This document shows positions 8,241 through 17,655 of a stretch of DNA of 64,000 bases, piece after piece. The DNA lies in the NCBI GenBank assembly GCA_964386865.1, contig CAYLUN010000021.1, positions 12,284 to 76,283 of the forward strand, read 5' to 3'. The notes under the pieces are model-generated. The model saw nothing but the letters and a program-made list of their open reading frames with translations. It had not been told where the DNA came from and ran no database searches. Within the stretch, counting starts at the first letter, position 1. Every line of letters starts with the position of its first letter. Source of the DNA: CAYLUN01 sp964386865 (GTDB lineage: Bacteria; Verrucomicrobiota; Kiritimatiellia; RFP12; UBA1067). Both the position numbers and the translations under genes were made by a program.

Positions 8241-9212
8241 ATGAGTTCAGAGACCATGTTCGTACGCGACGTGCGCCCCGGGGAGGTCGAGCGCGCTTGT
8301 GGCGGCCGGGAGCCGTTGACAGCATCGGAAAGGTGGCTGGCTGCTTTTCCTGGCCGGCTGAGAGTCCTCGGCGTATTCGATGGCGAGGAGCTGCAGGCTG
8401 TGTTTGTGCTTCAGGATCGGCGCAGGCTGCTGACGCGCGTCATCACGGACGCGCCCCTGTCACCGCACTGTGGCCTGACGTTCCGAGAATATGCCGGGAA
8501 CACGGAAAAGTGCAACAGTTGGCGCAAGCGCGTGATGACGGCGATTGCAGGCTATGTGGGCCAGAACCGGTGGGGAGTCGCATCGCTGACCTTTCCGGAC
8601 TGGGTCGGCGACTTCCAGCCGTTCGTCTGGCGAGGGTTCAAAGTCGTCGTCCGATACACCTACCAGATTACCCTTGGCGGTCGGGCCGATGAGGCGCTGC
8701 TGGCCGAGATGAGTTCAAATCGGCGCAACGAGATCCGTAACGGACATAAGAAAGGGCTCCGCGCAGCGCTCTGTTCAGACGCGCAGGTGATCGAGAGCCT
8801 GGTGGAGAAGAGCCTGTCCAGGCAGGGGGTCGCCTCTGCTCTGCAAAACGCGCACTCGCTGCTGACCGCTTTTGCGACGCCGGACAACTCGTTCGCCTAT
8901 GTGACCTACAAAGAAGAGCGGCCCGTGGCGGTCTGCTTCTGCATGTATGATGCCCGGCGCGCCTACTACTTGCTCGGCGGGGTGGACGACGAGCATGGGG
9001 TTTCCTCGGCCGCGCCACTGGCGGTGTTCGGATGCATCCGCCATGCGCGTGAGAAGGGCTTAGAGCTCTTCGATTTTGAAGGCTCCATGGTGCCCGGCAT
9101 CGAGCAGTACTTCCGGAGCTTCGGCGGCGCGCTGATCCCTCTTTGCCGGGTTGTGAAGGCCAGTCTGCCGATCGAACTGGCGCTGAAGCCATTCAAGCGG
9201 GCCTTGTTCTAG
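8241..9212 (+). CDS. FemAB/GNAT-fold acyltransferase-like protein
   Basis: A 323-residue protein resembling the FemAB-like/BioF2-like GNAT family that transfers aminoacyl or acyl groups. Family-like segments are SNRRNEIRNGHKKGL near residue 158, a middle helix FATPDNSFAYVTYKEERPV, and the C-terminal DFEGSMVPGIEQYFRSFGG around residue 280, where FEGS and the FRSFG block are typical. I prefer the ATG at 8241; a TTG at 8214 in frame lacks conservation-type sequence. It is flanked by ald and glycosyltransferase genes, which fits transfer of a small group to a glycan, though no substrate can be read from the sequence. Confidence 0.7.
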   Translation: MSSETMFVRDVRPGEVERACGGREPLTASERWLAAFPGRLRVLGVFDGEELQAVFVLQDRRRLLTRVITDAPLSPHCGLTFREYAGNTEKCNSWRKRVMTAIAGYVGQNRWGVASLTFPDWVGDFQPFVWRGFKVVVRYTYQITLGGRADEALLAEMSSNRRNEIRNGHKKGLRAALCSDAQVIESLVEKSLSRQGVASALQNAHSLLTAFATPDNSFAYVTYKEERPVAVCFCMYDARRAYYLLGGVDDEHGVSSAAPLAVFGCIRHAREKGLELFDFEGSMVPGIEQYFRSFGGALIPLCRVVKASLPIELALKPFKRALF

Positions 9213-9218
9213 CCCGTC

Positions 9219-9240
9219 TGACCTCCGACCTCCGACCTCT
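9219..9240. repeat. GGTCGGA-type direct repeat, intergenic
   Basis: Three tandem copies of GACCTCC-like units (reverse complement of GGAGGTC) fill most of the gap between two genes. The same unit occurs at 28988-29024 and inside the aminotransferase gene at 32361-32388. Confidence 0.6.
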
Positions 9241-9258
9241 ACGAGAGCTCTTCCCTGT

Positions 9259-10431
9259 ATGCGTTCACTTTGCATCATATCGCGCGGATATCCGCATCGG
9301 CAGAATCCGATCTCCTTCCCATTCGTTCGCCAGTTCGCCCATGCGGCCGCCCGGCAAGGCGTCAAGGTGACCGTGATTGCGCCATTGCCGTTTCATGTGG
9401 CGTGGCGGGGTCACGAACCGGAGCATGCTGTTGAAGAGGTTGCGGGAGGGCATGCGGTAGACGTCTTCTATCCACGGTACCTGTCCACGTCGTCGCGTCA
9501 GGTGGCGGGCTGGAATACGGCCCGGCTTGGGTTTGAACTTTTCTGCCGGGCGGTGCGGCGTGTCCTGCGTAAACGGATGCAGTCCAAGCCGGATGCGCTG
9601 TACGGGCACTTCCTCTACATGGGGGGGGCGGCGGCGGTGCGGATGGGCGTTGAGTTGGGCATTCCGGCTTTTCCGATGGTGGGCGAGGGCCTCCTCAACA
9701 CCATGGATGCGTTCGGCAAGGAAAGGGCCCTTCGCGATTTTTCGCGTGCGACCGCGTTCATGGCCAACTCATCCTGTCTGGCCGGCTTGCTACAGCAGGA
9801 TCTCGGGGTTCGCCCGGACGAAATCGGAGTCTTTCCAAATGGCATCGATCACAGGGCCTTCTATCCCCGCGACAAGGCGGCCATGCGGGCGAAGTACGGT
9901 TTGCCCCTGGACGCGTTGCTGGTGATCTGCGTGGCCTTCCAAGACGTGCAGAAGGGCCCCGTGCGGGTCGGCGAGGCCATTCGCGGCTTGGCCGGAGTCA
10001 AGGGTGTCTTCCTTGGAAAAGGGCCGAATCCGCCGCAGTCCGAGAACGTCATCATCAATCGGTCGGTGCCGCACGGAGAGGTTCCGGAGTGGCTCTCGGC
10101 GGCCGACGTCTTTGTTTTGCCGAGCACGTTCGAAGGGTGCTGCAACGCCGCCTTGGAGGCGATGTCATGCGGACTGCCCGTCGTCAGCTCGAACGGGACG
10201 TTCAACGACGATATTCTCACCCCGGACGTGGCTTTTCGCGTTGACCCTCTCGATGTGCCGGCTATTCGAGCGGCGATTGTGCGCCTGCGCGACGAACCCG
10301 GTTTGCGGACGCGTATGGGTGAGGCCGCCTTGCGGTGGTCGGATAATTTCGACGCCGACAGGCGGGCGCGTCGCATGCTGGACTACATGCGGGCGAAGTC
10401 GGCCGGAGCGGGCCCGCGCTCGCAGGCGTGA
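9259..10431 (+). CDS. Glycosyltransferase family 4 (group 1), 390 aa
   Basis: A 390-residue GT-B glycosyltransferase. The N-terminal half begins MRSLCIISRGYPHRQNPISF with the usual Gly/Pro-rich first loop, and VGVFPNGIDHRAFYPRDKA-like sequence (IGVFPNGIDHRAFYP) marks the interdomain region near residue 195. The C-terminal signature VFVLPSTFEGCCNAALEAMS at about residues 285-304 carries the E-x7-E nucleotide-sugar phosphate motif of GT4. The ATG at 9259 lies in a tight gap after the FemAB-like gene. Sugar specificity is unknown. Confidence 0.88.
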   Translation: MRSLCIISRGYPHRQNPISFPFVRQFAHAAARQGVKVTVIAPLPFHVAWRGHEPEHAVEEVAGGHAVDVFYPRYLSTSSRQVAGWNTARLGFELFCRAVRRVLRKRMQSKPDALYGHFLYMGGAAAVRMGVELGIPAFPMVGEGLLNTMDAFGKERALRDFSRATAFMANSSCLAGLLQQDLGVRPDEIGVFPNGIDHRAFYPRDKAAMRAKYGLPLDALLVICVAFQDVQKGPVRVGEAIRGLAGVKGVFLGKGPNPPQSENVIINRSVPHGEVPEWLSAADVFVLPSTFEGCCNAALEAMSCGLPVVSSNGTFNDDILTPDVAFRVDPLDVPAIRAAIVRLRDEPGLRTRMGEAALRWSDNFDADRRARRMLDYMRAKSAGAGPRSQA

Positions 10432-10501
10432 CCGACGTGCCCGCTCTCGGTCTGTGCGGGAGTCACAGTGTTCTAGCGCTCTAGAGATCGTGTTCCGGAC
10501 T

Positions 10502-11644
10502 ATGAGCAAACCCAAAATATGCCTCGTCGAGCCCTGTCACAGTCATGAAGAGGTTCTGTTCCCGCTGATCGAGCTGCTGCGAGACGACTACGATGTGACC
10601 GTGTTGGCGCCGCAGTCCCTGCTCGACGTCGACCTGCTGAGTCGCACGCGAGCGCTCTATCGGGCGGTTCCGTTCACGTGGGATCAGAAAGCGACCAAGT
10701 GGCGCCGGCTGTTGCGCCTGCCGGGCAAGTACCTGCAGATCCGGCGGCTTATCGCTTCGAGCCGACCCGACCTTGTGCTGTTCAACTCAACCTACACGTG
10801 GGTGGACCTTCTGCTGATCGCCTGCCTCTTCGGCCATCTCCCGAAGGCGCAGATTGTCCACGAGTTTCAACCGTTTCTCAGGCCGGGGATGCGGTGGCTC
10901 TACAATCGGTTTGGCCTGAGCCTTGTGATTTCGGAAGAGGTTTTTGACTACGTGTCGAAACGACACCCAAACTACCCATCGCTGGACTATTTCCTGCCTA
11001 TTTACTTCTCCGCGTTTGAGCAAGCCTGCCGCCATGAAGCGCCGGCGGAAAAGGGAGCGGAAAAGCCGCTGCAACTGGGGGTTTTCGGCTCGGTCGACAA
11101 GGCGCGGCGCAACTACGATGGGTTGTTACAAAGTCTAGCGGCCTGGAGCCGGCTCGGGCGGAAGGCCTGTTTTCAGATACACTTGGTCGGGAAGTTGCCT
11201 GCGGAATACCGCGACTTCATTCGGGCGAATCGGATCGAGCACCTCGTGCGGTACTCGGACACCTTCGTGCCGTTTGACGCCATGTTTGAGACGCTCCAGA
11301 GCGTAGATATTGTCCTGTTTCTCATTGACGCCTCGGTGAGGGACTGCGACGTCTATAACCGCTACAAAATCACGGGATCGTCGACGTTGATCAAGGGATT
11401 CAAGAAGGTCTGTGCCTCGTCGCGCGATTTTCGCGTGGATGCCACGCTCACTGACACATGCGTCTATTATGACGGAGCGCAGGTCGAGCAGCTGTTTGCA
11501 CAGATCGAAAGCGGCCAGATAACCCGCGACCTTATTCGCGCCATGGAAGCCCGGTATGCGGGTGCTGAGTATCTCCAGAAAGGACGGCAGCAGGCTCGGC
11601 TTGTTGGCGCACTGAGGCGCCTGAGTGGCGGGATCCGGATGTGA
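10502..11644 (+). CDS. Glycosyltransferase (GT-B fold), 380 aa
   Basis: A 380-residue protein starting MSKPKICLVEPCHSHEEVLF, with an N-terminal Rossmann-like half (IASSRPDLVLFNSTYTWVDL) and a C-terminal half with LGVFGSVDKARRNYDGLLQS and FQIHLVGKLPAE, where a group-1 glycosyltransferase normally binds its donor. The open frame extends upstream to 10004 but that part is antisense-frame shadow of the previous gene; the ATG at 10502 is where plausible protein sequence begins. It overlaps the next gene by 4 bases (GTGA), indicating translational coupling. Family assignment is moderate because the E-x7-E motif is not obvious. Confidence 0.7.
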   Translation: MSKPKICLVEPCHSHEEVLFPLIELLRDDYDVTVLAPQSLLDVDLLSRTRALYRAVPFTWDQKATKWRRLLRLPGKYLQIRRLIASSRPDLVLFNSTYTWVDLLLIACLFGHLPKAQIVHEFQPFLRPGMRWLYNRFGLSLVISEEVFDYVSKRHPNYPSLDYFLPIYFSAFEQACRHEAPAEKGAEKPLQLGVFGSVDKARRNYDGLLQSLAAWSRLGRKACFQIHLVGKLPAEYRDFIRANRIEHLVRYSDTFVPFDAMFETLQSVDIVLFLIDASVRDCDVYNRYKITGSSTLIKGFKKVCASSRDFRVDATLTDTCVYYDGAQVEQLFAQIESGQITRDLIRAMEARYAGAEYLQKGRQQARLVGALRRLSGGIRM

Positions 11645-12858
11645 GCGCGATGACTGATGCGGATCAAGTGATAGCGGCGCGGCGCGCCTATGTCGCCAGC
11701 CTGGTGCTGGGCGTGGCTGGCGGCGCGGCATCGGCTGGGGGCGTCCAGCTCGAGCGGGACGGCCTTCGCATAGGCGGGCAAGTCGCCGTGCCCGCAGACG
11801 AACTGGACAGGATGTTCGCAGCCGTGACGCTCCAGCGCGAAGTCGATACGGGCCGCCTGGACAGCATGGGGATGTTCGACGAGTCGGCTGCTACGTGGAG
11901 CCTCTCGCAGCCGCTTGTTCAGCTTCGCGGGCTGGACGTCGCACGGCGGCTGGGGCGCCCTGCAGAGGCCGGCGCAGCTGGCGGGCGGTTTCGCGTTGTC
12001 ATTACGCACGATGTGGACCGGACCACGTTTCGAGAGCCGACAACAATCGTGAAGAGCGCGCTCCGGAGTCTGAAGCGGATGCGGTGTGAAGCAGCCCTTC
12101 GCGCCTCGCTCTCACACCAGTCGCTGTACAGGGTGTACGAGTGGATGCTGGCGCGCGAGCGTCACTATGGAGTGGAGGCCACGTTCTTTGTGCTTTCCGG
12201 GCCCTACGGGCTCCGGCGCTATTCGAGTCGGGCCGACATCCGGTGGGCCGCCTCAAGGGAGCTTGTTCGGCTGATTCGCGACGCAGGCATGTCCATCGGC
12301 CTGCACGGGAGCTACTACGCGCGCGAGCGCAGCAGCTACCGGGAGGAAAAAGAGCGCGTGGAAGATGCGATCGGCGCGCCCATCACCTGCCATCGCAACC
12401 ATTACCTCCGGTTCGACCCCGTGCAGATGTGGAGGCAGCTGGAAGACGCGGGCATCCGCACCGATTTCAGCGTGGGCTTCAACTACCGCTTGGGTTTTCG
12501 CGCCGGGTGTGGCACTATCTATCCGGGCTTTGACCTCACCCGGAATCAGCTGTCGAATGTGGGCTCTGTGCCGCTTCTGTTCATGGACGGCGTATTGGGT
12601 GGCGCGGATCGGCGTGCGCTCTTGCAGGGGCTTCGCTCCGCCCTGGAAGAGGTCAAGCGCATCAGCGGCTGTGTGTCGCTGCTGTTTCACCCGGAGTTGT
12701 TTGTGACTGACCCGTCGTTGATGGATGTGTTCGAAGAGGTTTTGCAGATGTGTGTAAGTCTGGGAGCGGATCTGTCGGGTGACCTGCCGCCAGTGCCGGC
12801 GGCGCTGCGCGGGCGAGCGTCTGTCTGCGCGATAGGGGACAAGACATGTGTGGCATAG
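11641..12858 (+). CDS. Polysaccharide deacetylase-like protein
   Basis: A 405-residue protein with a carbohydrate esterase 4-like domain. FRVVITHDVDRTTF at about residues 117-130 holds the paired Asp-containing motif (HDVD), ATFFVLSGPYGLR and SIGLHGSYYARERSSYREEK give the metal-site His (HGS) region around residue 220, and the late LLFHPELFV supplies the final His motif. The expected reaction is hydrolysis of N-acetyl groups on a polysaccharide or its precursor; no signal peptide is seen, so a cytosolic substrate is possible. It starts with GTG overlapping the stop of the previous gene and itself overlaps the start of asnB by 13 bases. Confidence 0.75.
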   Translation: MSAMTDADQVIAARRAYVASLVLGVAGGAASAGGVQLERDGLRIGGQVAVPADELDRMFAAVTLQREVDTGRLDSMGMFDESAATWSLSQPLVQLRGLDVARRLGRPAEAGAAGGRFRVVITHDVDRTTFREPTTIVKSALRSLKRMRCEAALRASLSHQSLYRVYEWMLARERHYGVEATFFVLSGPYGLRRYSSRADIRWAASRELVRLIRDAGMSIGLHGSYYARERSSYREEKERVEDAIGAPITCHRNHYLRFDPVQMWRQLEDAGIRTDFSVGFNYRLGFRAGCGTIYPGFDLTRNQLSNVGSVPLLFMDGVLGGADRRALLQGLRSALEEVKRISGCVSLLFHPELFVTDPSLMDVFEEVLQMCVSLGADLSGDLPPVPAALRGRASVCAIGDKTCVA

Positions 12859-14681
12859 CAGGCGCCTGTTCGTTCGGGTCGGCGGCGGAGCACCGGGCCC
12901 GAATCGAGAGAATCGTTGCGGCTCAACATCGGCGCGGCCCCGATTTCCAGGCGACGGAGGAGATACAGGGGAAGCGCCTCGGCGTCGTGTTGGGCCACAA
13001 CCGGCTGTCGATCATCGACCTTTCCGCGGTCGGCAATCAGCCCATGTGGGACAGCGAGCGGCGCGTCTGCATCGTTTTCAACGGTGAAATCTACAACTAC
13101 GTCGAGCTGCGGGCCGAGCTGCTGGCGCACGGGCATCGGTTCGTCAGCCACAGCGACACCGAAGTCATACTCGGCGCGTATAAGCAGTGGGGGACGGAAG
13201 CGTTTGCCCGCTTCAACGGCATGTTCGCCTTTGCGCTATTCGATGTGGCTGGCGAGCGCATCATCTTGGCGCGCGACCGGTTCGGCGTCAAGCCTCTCTA
13301 CTACGCGGAGCGTGGGGATTCGCTGCTCTTCGCCTCGACGGCGTCGGAAATGTCTCGCGCGCTGGGACTGAGCCCGGATCTGGATTATGCCGCGAAGGGT
13401 GTGCAATACGGGCTCTACGAGCACGACGACGCGGCGCCCTACTTAGGTATGAAGGCCCTTACGCCCGGCCACTGGATGGAGGTTCGCCCGGCCACCTCGC
13501 AGCGGCTCATGGTTCGGACGAGTTCCTACTACGATTTTCGCGCGCATGTGGCGGCGCAGGTTGACGCGCTGGCGGCGCAGCGGGCGGAACAGTTAGTGGC
13601 GGCGGTTGCCGACCTTCTGGAAGACGCCGTGCGTATTCGTCTGCGGTCGGATGTGCCTGTTGCCGTATCGCTCAGCGGGGGGCTGGACTCCTCAACCGTG
13701 GCGGCGCTTGCGGCGCGGCACCCCCAAGAGCGGCTCCACGGGTTTACCTATGGCCACCCTCAGGAGGCGACATCCGAGGGGCCGCTGGCTGCGCAGCTGG
13801 CTCGGATGGCAGGTATTGACGTCACGTACGTCTGGCCGACAGTCGAGGAGGTCTGCACGGCGTATCGGGAGTGCCTGAGTGCCCAAGTTGGCCCCTTCCC
13901 TGGAGGGAGCATCATTGCGCAGAACTTGGTCTTCAAAGCTGCGCGAGCCGAAGGATTCAAAGTGCTGCTCGGCGGGCAGGGCGGCGATGAGGCGTTCATG
14001 GGCTATCGGAAGTTTCAGCTCTTCCACCTCAAGCGGTGCCTGGCGCAGAAACGGTATGCGGGCGCGCTTGCCTTCGCGCTCACGCTGCTGCCGACCCTCA
14101 TGGCCGAGCGCTGGCGCTGGGCGAGTTCGTGGCAGAACCGTAACCGCTATTTAAAGGCGAAGGGGCTGTCAACGGTGCTGCGCTTGCCGCAGGTCGAGCT
14201 GCCAATAGGCTATTCGCCGACTGCGCCCCTTCGCGACCGCCAGCTCCTGGACGTCACGCTCGCCAGCCTGCCCACGCTTCTGCGCTACGAGGACAGCAAC
14301 TCGATGGGCAACAGCATCGAGAGCCGCCTGCCCTTCTTGGACTACCGCGTAATGGAGTTCGGCGTGGCGCTGCCAGAAGCGCTCAAGCTTCGTGGCGGGC
14401 ATGGCAAGTGGATTGTCCGAGAGGCAGTCACGGGCAAAATTCCCGACTCGATCCGCATCGCTCGCTTCAAGAAGGGCTTTAACGTCCAGCAAGACCGGTG
14501 GATCGACGGGGGACTTGGCGCCTCGATACGAGTGCTCCTGCACGAAAATGTGAACCGCGTGACAGACTACATCGCCAAGGATACTGACCTTGACGGGGTC
14601 TTCTCTGACGCCGCCTTGAAGACGCGGCCGTCTGCATTTTCGGAGGCGACCGCGCTGCTCTGGCTGGCTATGTCACGATAG
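12846..14681 (+). CDS. asnB: Asparagine synthase (glutamine-hydrolysing) type amidotransferase
   Basis: A 611-residue class II glutamine amidotransferase plus synthetase. It begins MCGIAGACSF so Cys2 is the glutaminase nucleophile; QHRRGPDFQ and the FNGEIYNYVELR block follow in the amidotransferase domain. The ATP-pyrophosphatase loop SLSGGLDSSTVAALAA is at about residues 274-289, with GQGGDEAFMGYRKF near residue 378 and SIESRLPFLDYRVMEF near 490, all standard. The enzyme transfers glutamine amide nitrogen to a carboxylate. In glycan loci such paralogues often amidate uronic acids, so asparagine need not be the product. It is the complete counterpart of the Cys-less protein at 3480. Confidence 0.88.
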   Translation: MCGIAGACSFGSAAEHRARIERIVAAQHRRGPDFQATEEIQGKRLGVVLGHNRLSIIDLSAVGNQPMWDSERRVCIVFNGEIYNYVELRAELLAHGHRFVSHSDTEVILGAYKQWGTEAFARFNGMFAFALFDVAGERIILARDRFGVKPLYYAERGDSLLFASTASEMSRALGLSPDLDYAAKGVQYGLYEHDDAAPYLGMKALTPGHWMEVRPATSQRLMVRTSSYYDFRAHVAAQVDALAAQRAEQLVAAVADLLEDAVRIRLRSDVPVAVSLSGGLDSSTVAALAARHPQERLHGFTYGHPQEATSEGPLAAQLARMAGIDVTYVWPTVEEVCTAYRECLSAQVGPFPGGSIIAQNLVFKAARAEGFKVLLGGQGGDEAFMGYRKFQLFHLKRCLAQKRYAGALAFALTLLPTLMAERWRWASSWQNRNRYLKAKGLSTVLRLPQVELPIGYSPTAPLRDRQLLDVTLASLPTLLRYEDSNSMGNSIESRLPFLDYRVMEFGVALPEALKLRGGHGKWIVREAVTGKIPDSIRIARFKKGFNVQQDRWIDGGLGASIRVLLHENVNRVTDYIAKDTDLDGVFSDAALKTRPSAFSEATALLWLAMSR

Positions 14682-14864
14682 AACCGTAGAGTCTGCAATT
14701 ATGTTGTGCGCTCCCAAGCGAGCGTCCAAAAGCATAAGTAGAGAAGAAAGAAATGAGAATAGTCGATGATTGCTCAGGAACCTTAAGCAAGATAAGTGAT
14801 CTTCTGTCCAGTATAGTGTCCGGTGGCGTGTCCAACGTTGTTTGACAATTGAGGGTGAGAGAGT
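14682..14864. other. AT-richer gap before the polymerase gene
   Basis: This 183-base gap is noticeably richer in A and T than the flanking genes and holds no recognisable gene. A TATAGT at 14813-14818 could be part of a promoter for the next gene, without a convincing -35 partner. Confidence 0.4.
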
Positions 14865-16211
14865 ATGTATATCGGTGGTAATAGTGTGATGGTGCGGCAA
14901 GGTAGTTTGACCAAGCTGAGACCATGGTGGACAGAGTTAGATCGGTTGATTCTGTTTGCGTTCGTCGCTGGAACCGGGTTGCTTTCCGCTTTCAATGCGC
15001 AACGAATATTGGGGTTCGTGATGATTGCTGCGTTGTGTGTCAATCTTGTAGCACGCAAGAAGGGCCAACTACTTCCCGTACGATCATATCCTCCTGAAAT
15101 GATTTGCTACACCCTGTGGGCCGTGTGGACGGGGCTGACCGGGGTCTTGGTAGTAATCAATATGCCGTTGTTTTGGGCAACGTATAGGGTTATCCTGCAG
15201 ATGGTGGTGATGATCTGGACAGTTTATGGACTCATCCGCCTGAAAGAAACACCGCAAGTTGTGCTCGCGGGTCTTCTAACATGTGGAGTTGTTCAAATGA
15301 TTCCAGCTATGATGGGCGTGACTCAACTTGTGGAGTCGAAAGTGGATGGCCAGATCACAGGCATCGCGAATAATCCCAATGTGCTGGGGTTCGCGGTCGT
15401 ATTGGGGGCGATGTCTGGACTTATCCTCTGGAACACGCGAACACCATATCCGCTCTTGCGAAAAGCGTTCTTTCTGGCCATTGTGGTGGGAAGCGGCTAT
15501 GTTGCAACCATCAGCGGGTCTCGAAAGACCGTCTTGATATATGCTGTGCTCATCTTGATATGGGCCGTCTTTATTCTACCGAGGGGTCGTGGCGCCAGAG
15601 TGTTTTTACAAAAAATTACCGCAATTGCCATGCTCGGGGTGACCTTGATTGTCATTTCTCCTTTGGTCATGCAAAAGACCTCATTTGGCACACGCTGGGG
15701 ACAATTCATGGAAGAAGGTGGAGGTGACATTAAGGAGTCGTGGAGGAGCAATCTGCGCTACGAAATGTATATGGCTGGTTTTGAGATGTTTCGCGCGAAC
15801 CCGATAGCGGGTGTTGGCCTAGGCCAATTTCAAGCGATGTTTGCAACCGGACAGTACTCTCACTCAGACATTGTTGAGTCGCTGTCAACGACCGGTTTTG
15901 TGGGTTTCATTCTTTATCAGAGTTTCTATGTTCTGTTACTCCTTAGGTTGCGCGTGTTAGCTCTATTAAGCCAAAGTCACGAGGAACGATATCAGTATAG
16001 AACCATGGCTTTGGCGATTTTCGTGATCGTCCTCTTTGGCCTGGGAGGTGTGCATATGAATTCGCAACCGATTTTTGTGTTCTTGGCAACTGTTTCTGCA
16101 TACACATGGACGAGACTGCATCAGAAGCGGCGGGACTATAACGCCATGATATCACAGCCCGGTTATATGGACGATGCGCGTATGGCGCCGACGCACCCAG
16201 GTCGCTGGTGA
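14865..16211 (+). CDS. O-antigen ligase/polymerase family membrane protein (Wzy_C type)
   Basis: A 448-residue polytopic inner-membrane protein with about ten hydrophobic segments starting near residue 25 (LILFAFVAGTGLLSAF). The long periplasmic loop contains SWRSNLRYEMYMAGFEMFRA followed by NPIAGVGLGQFQAMF at about residues 300-320, a signature of the O-antigen ligase (PF04932) family. It would polymerise or ligate the lipid-linked repeat unit at the periplasmic face. The gene and the gap before it are markedly less GC-rich and use more A/T-ending codons than its neighbours, which suggests separate acquisition. Start ATG at 14865 follows GAGGGTGAGAG. Confidence 0.85.
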   Translation: MYIGGNSVMVRQGSLTKLRPWWTELDRLILFAFVAGTGLLSAFNAQRILGFVMIAALCVNLVARKKGQLLPVRSYPPEMICYTLWAVWTGLTGVLVVINMPLFWATYRVILQMVVMIWTVYGLIRLKETPQVVLAGLLTCGVVQMIPAMMGVTQLVESKVDGQITGIANNPNVLGFAVVLGAMSGLILWNTRTPYPLLRKAFFLAIVVGSGYVATISGSRKTVLIYAVLILIWAVFILPRGRGARVFLQKITAIAMLGVTLIVISPLVMQKTSFGTRWGQFMEEGGGDIKESWRSNLRYEMYMAGFEMFRANPIAGVGLGQFQAMFATGQYSHSDIVESLSTTGFVGFILYQSFYVLLLLRLRVLALLSQSHEERYQYRTMALAIFVIVLFGLGGVHMNSQPIFVFLATVSAYTWTRLHQKRRDYNAMISQPGYMDDARMAPTHPGRW

Positions 16212-16292
16212 TTGAGATGGGCTTAAGCACGGAGAGGAGATCAGCGGCGTGGATGAGTCTGACTGTGTAAGTTGGAGAGCTGGAAGACGAGC

Positions 16293-17549
16293 ATGAACAT
16301 TCTCTTGATCAACCATAACGCGGGTTCGCTGCGCCATGGTATGGCGTACCGCCCCTACTATTTCGCCCGCGAATGGGTGAGGCTCGGGCACCGCGTGCGC
16401 ATGGTTGCCGCAGGTTTTTCGCACGTGCGGGGCAAGCAGCCGCTCTGCGAAGGGCGGCCGGTCGCACAGCGTACTGTGGAGATGATCGACGGCATCGAGT
16501 ACGTCTGGTATCCCACGCCTGCCTATCAGGGCAACGGCGTCAGGCGCGTGCTAAACATTGGCGCTTTTCTGGGCCGGGTATGGGCGGATGCGCGAAGGAC
16601 TGTGGCGGAGTTTCGACCGGATGTGGTCATCGCATCGAGCACGTATCCGATGGATATTTGGGTTGCCAAGCACATCGCGAAACAGGCGCAGGCAAAATGG
16701 ATTTTTGAGGTGCATGATCTGTGGCCGCTGTCGCCGATCGAGCTAGGAGGCATGTCGCCGCGGCATCCGTTCATCCAGCTGTGCCAGTGGTCGGAGAACG
16801 CGGCCTACCGGGATGCGGATATCGTGGTCTCGATGTTGCCGAAAGTCCATGGCCACATGGCGGATCACGGGCTGGATCTGCGCAAGCTGCACATCATCCC
16901 CAACGGCATCTCCGCAGATGACTGGCAGGGCGAGGGGCAGCCCATATCCGGGGAATTGAGCAGCTATCTCGAGAGCCAGCGCAGCGGCGGGAATCTCATC
17001 GTGGGCTATGCGGGTTCGCATGGGCTGCCGAACGCGCTCGACTTCTTGTTGGACGCCGCGAAACGGGTCGCCGATCAGCCGATCCGCTTTGTGCTGGTTG
17101 GCGACGGCCACGAGAAGGCCCGTCTGAAGAAGCGGGTCGCGGATGAGAGGCTGGACAACGTCAAGCTGTTCGACCCGATACCCAAGGCGCAGATACCGGC
17201 GTTGTTGCGAGGCTTCGATATCGCGTATATCGGATGGAAGCGGACGCCGATTTACCGGTTTGGCATATCGCCGAACAAAATGATGGACTACATGATGGCG
17301 GGCTGCGCCGTCCTGCATTCCGTGGAGGCCGGAAATGATCCCGTCGCTGAGGCGGATTGCGGGCTGACGGTTGAGCCCGAGTCGCCGCAGGCGATTGCCG
17401 ACGGCATCCTCGCATTGGCCCGACTGAGCGTGCAGGAGCGGAAGGCGCTGGGCGCGAGGGGACAGCTGTATGTGCAGAGACATCTCACCTATCCGGTTCT
17501 CGCCGAAGACTTCCTGCGGGTTATGTCGACCGAAGCGAAACAAGTCTAG
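16293..17549 (+). CDS. Glycosyltransferase family 4 (WbuB-like), 418 aa
   Basis: A 418-residue GT4 enzyme beginning MNILLINHNAGSLRHGMAYR, a start typical of WbuB/WcaI-like transferases. The middle segment WIFEVHDLWPLSPIELGGM and the ILHIIPNGIS-type interdomain block (LHIIPNGISADDW) near residue 205 are characteristic, and the C-terminal GISPNKMMDYMMAGCAVLHS near residue 325 is the donor-binding loop. I chose the ATG at 16293 over the in-frame TTG at 16272. Related enzymes transfer N-acetylfucosamine or similar residues; the specific sugar here is not known. Confidence 0.87.
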   Translation: MNILLINHNAGSLRHGMAYRPYYFAREWVRLGHRVRMVAAGFSHVRGKQPLCEGRPVAQRTVEMIDGIEYVWYPTPAYQGNGVRRVLNIGAFLGRVWADARRTVAEFRPDVVIASSTYPMDIWVAKHIAKQAQAKWIFEVHDLWPLSPIELGGMSPRHPFIQLCQWSENAAYRDADIVVSMLPKVHGHMADHGLDLRKLHIIPNGISADDWQGEGQPISGELSSYLESQRSGGNLIVGYAGSHGLPNALDFLLDAAKRVADQPIRFVLVGDGHEKARLKKRVADERLDNVKLFDPIPKAQIPALLRGFDIAYIGWKRTPIYRFGISPNKMMDYMMAGCAVLHSVEAGNDPVAEADCGLTVEPESPQAIADGILALARLSVQERKALGARGQLYVQRHLTYPVLAEDFLRVMSTEAKQV

Positions 17550-17582
17550 CCGATCTGCGAAGCGACTCGTGCACGATGATGA

Positions 17583-17625
17583 GCCGGGTGTGGGGCGCCT
17601 GATTGGCGGCGAACACCCGGTTTTG
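17583..17625 (+). terminator. Probable rho-independent terminator
   Basis: An 8-bp perfect outer stem, CCGGGTGT at 17584-17591 pairing with ACACCCGG at 17613-17620, encloses a GC-rich imperfect inner stem and is followed at once by TTTTGT. It lies between two glycosyltransferase genes. Confidence 0.6.
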
Positions 17626-17655
17626 TCCTGTTAGGGATTGGAGCGCACCTCGTAC

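Noticed and set aside
10004..10501. N-terminal extension of the glycosyltransferase at 10502
   Set aside because: The stretch overlaps the preceding gene in another frame and is Arg/Ser/Thr-rich without homology-like sequence.
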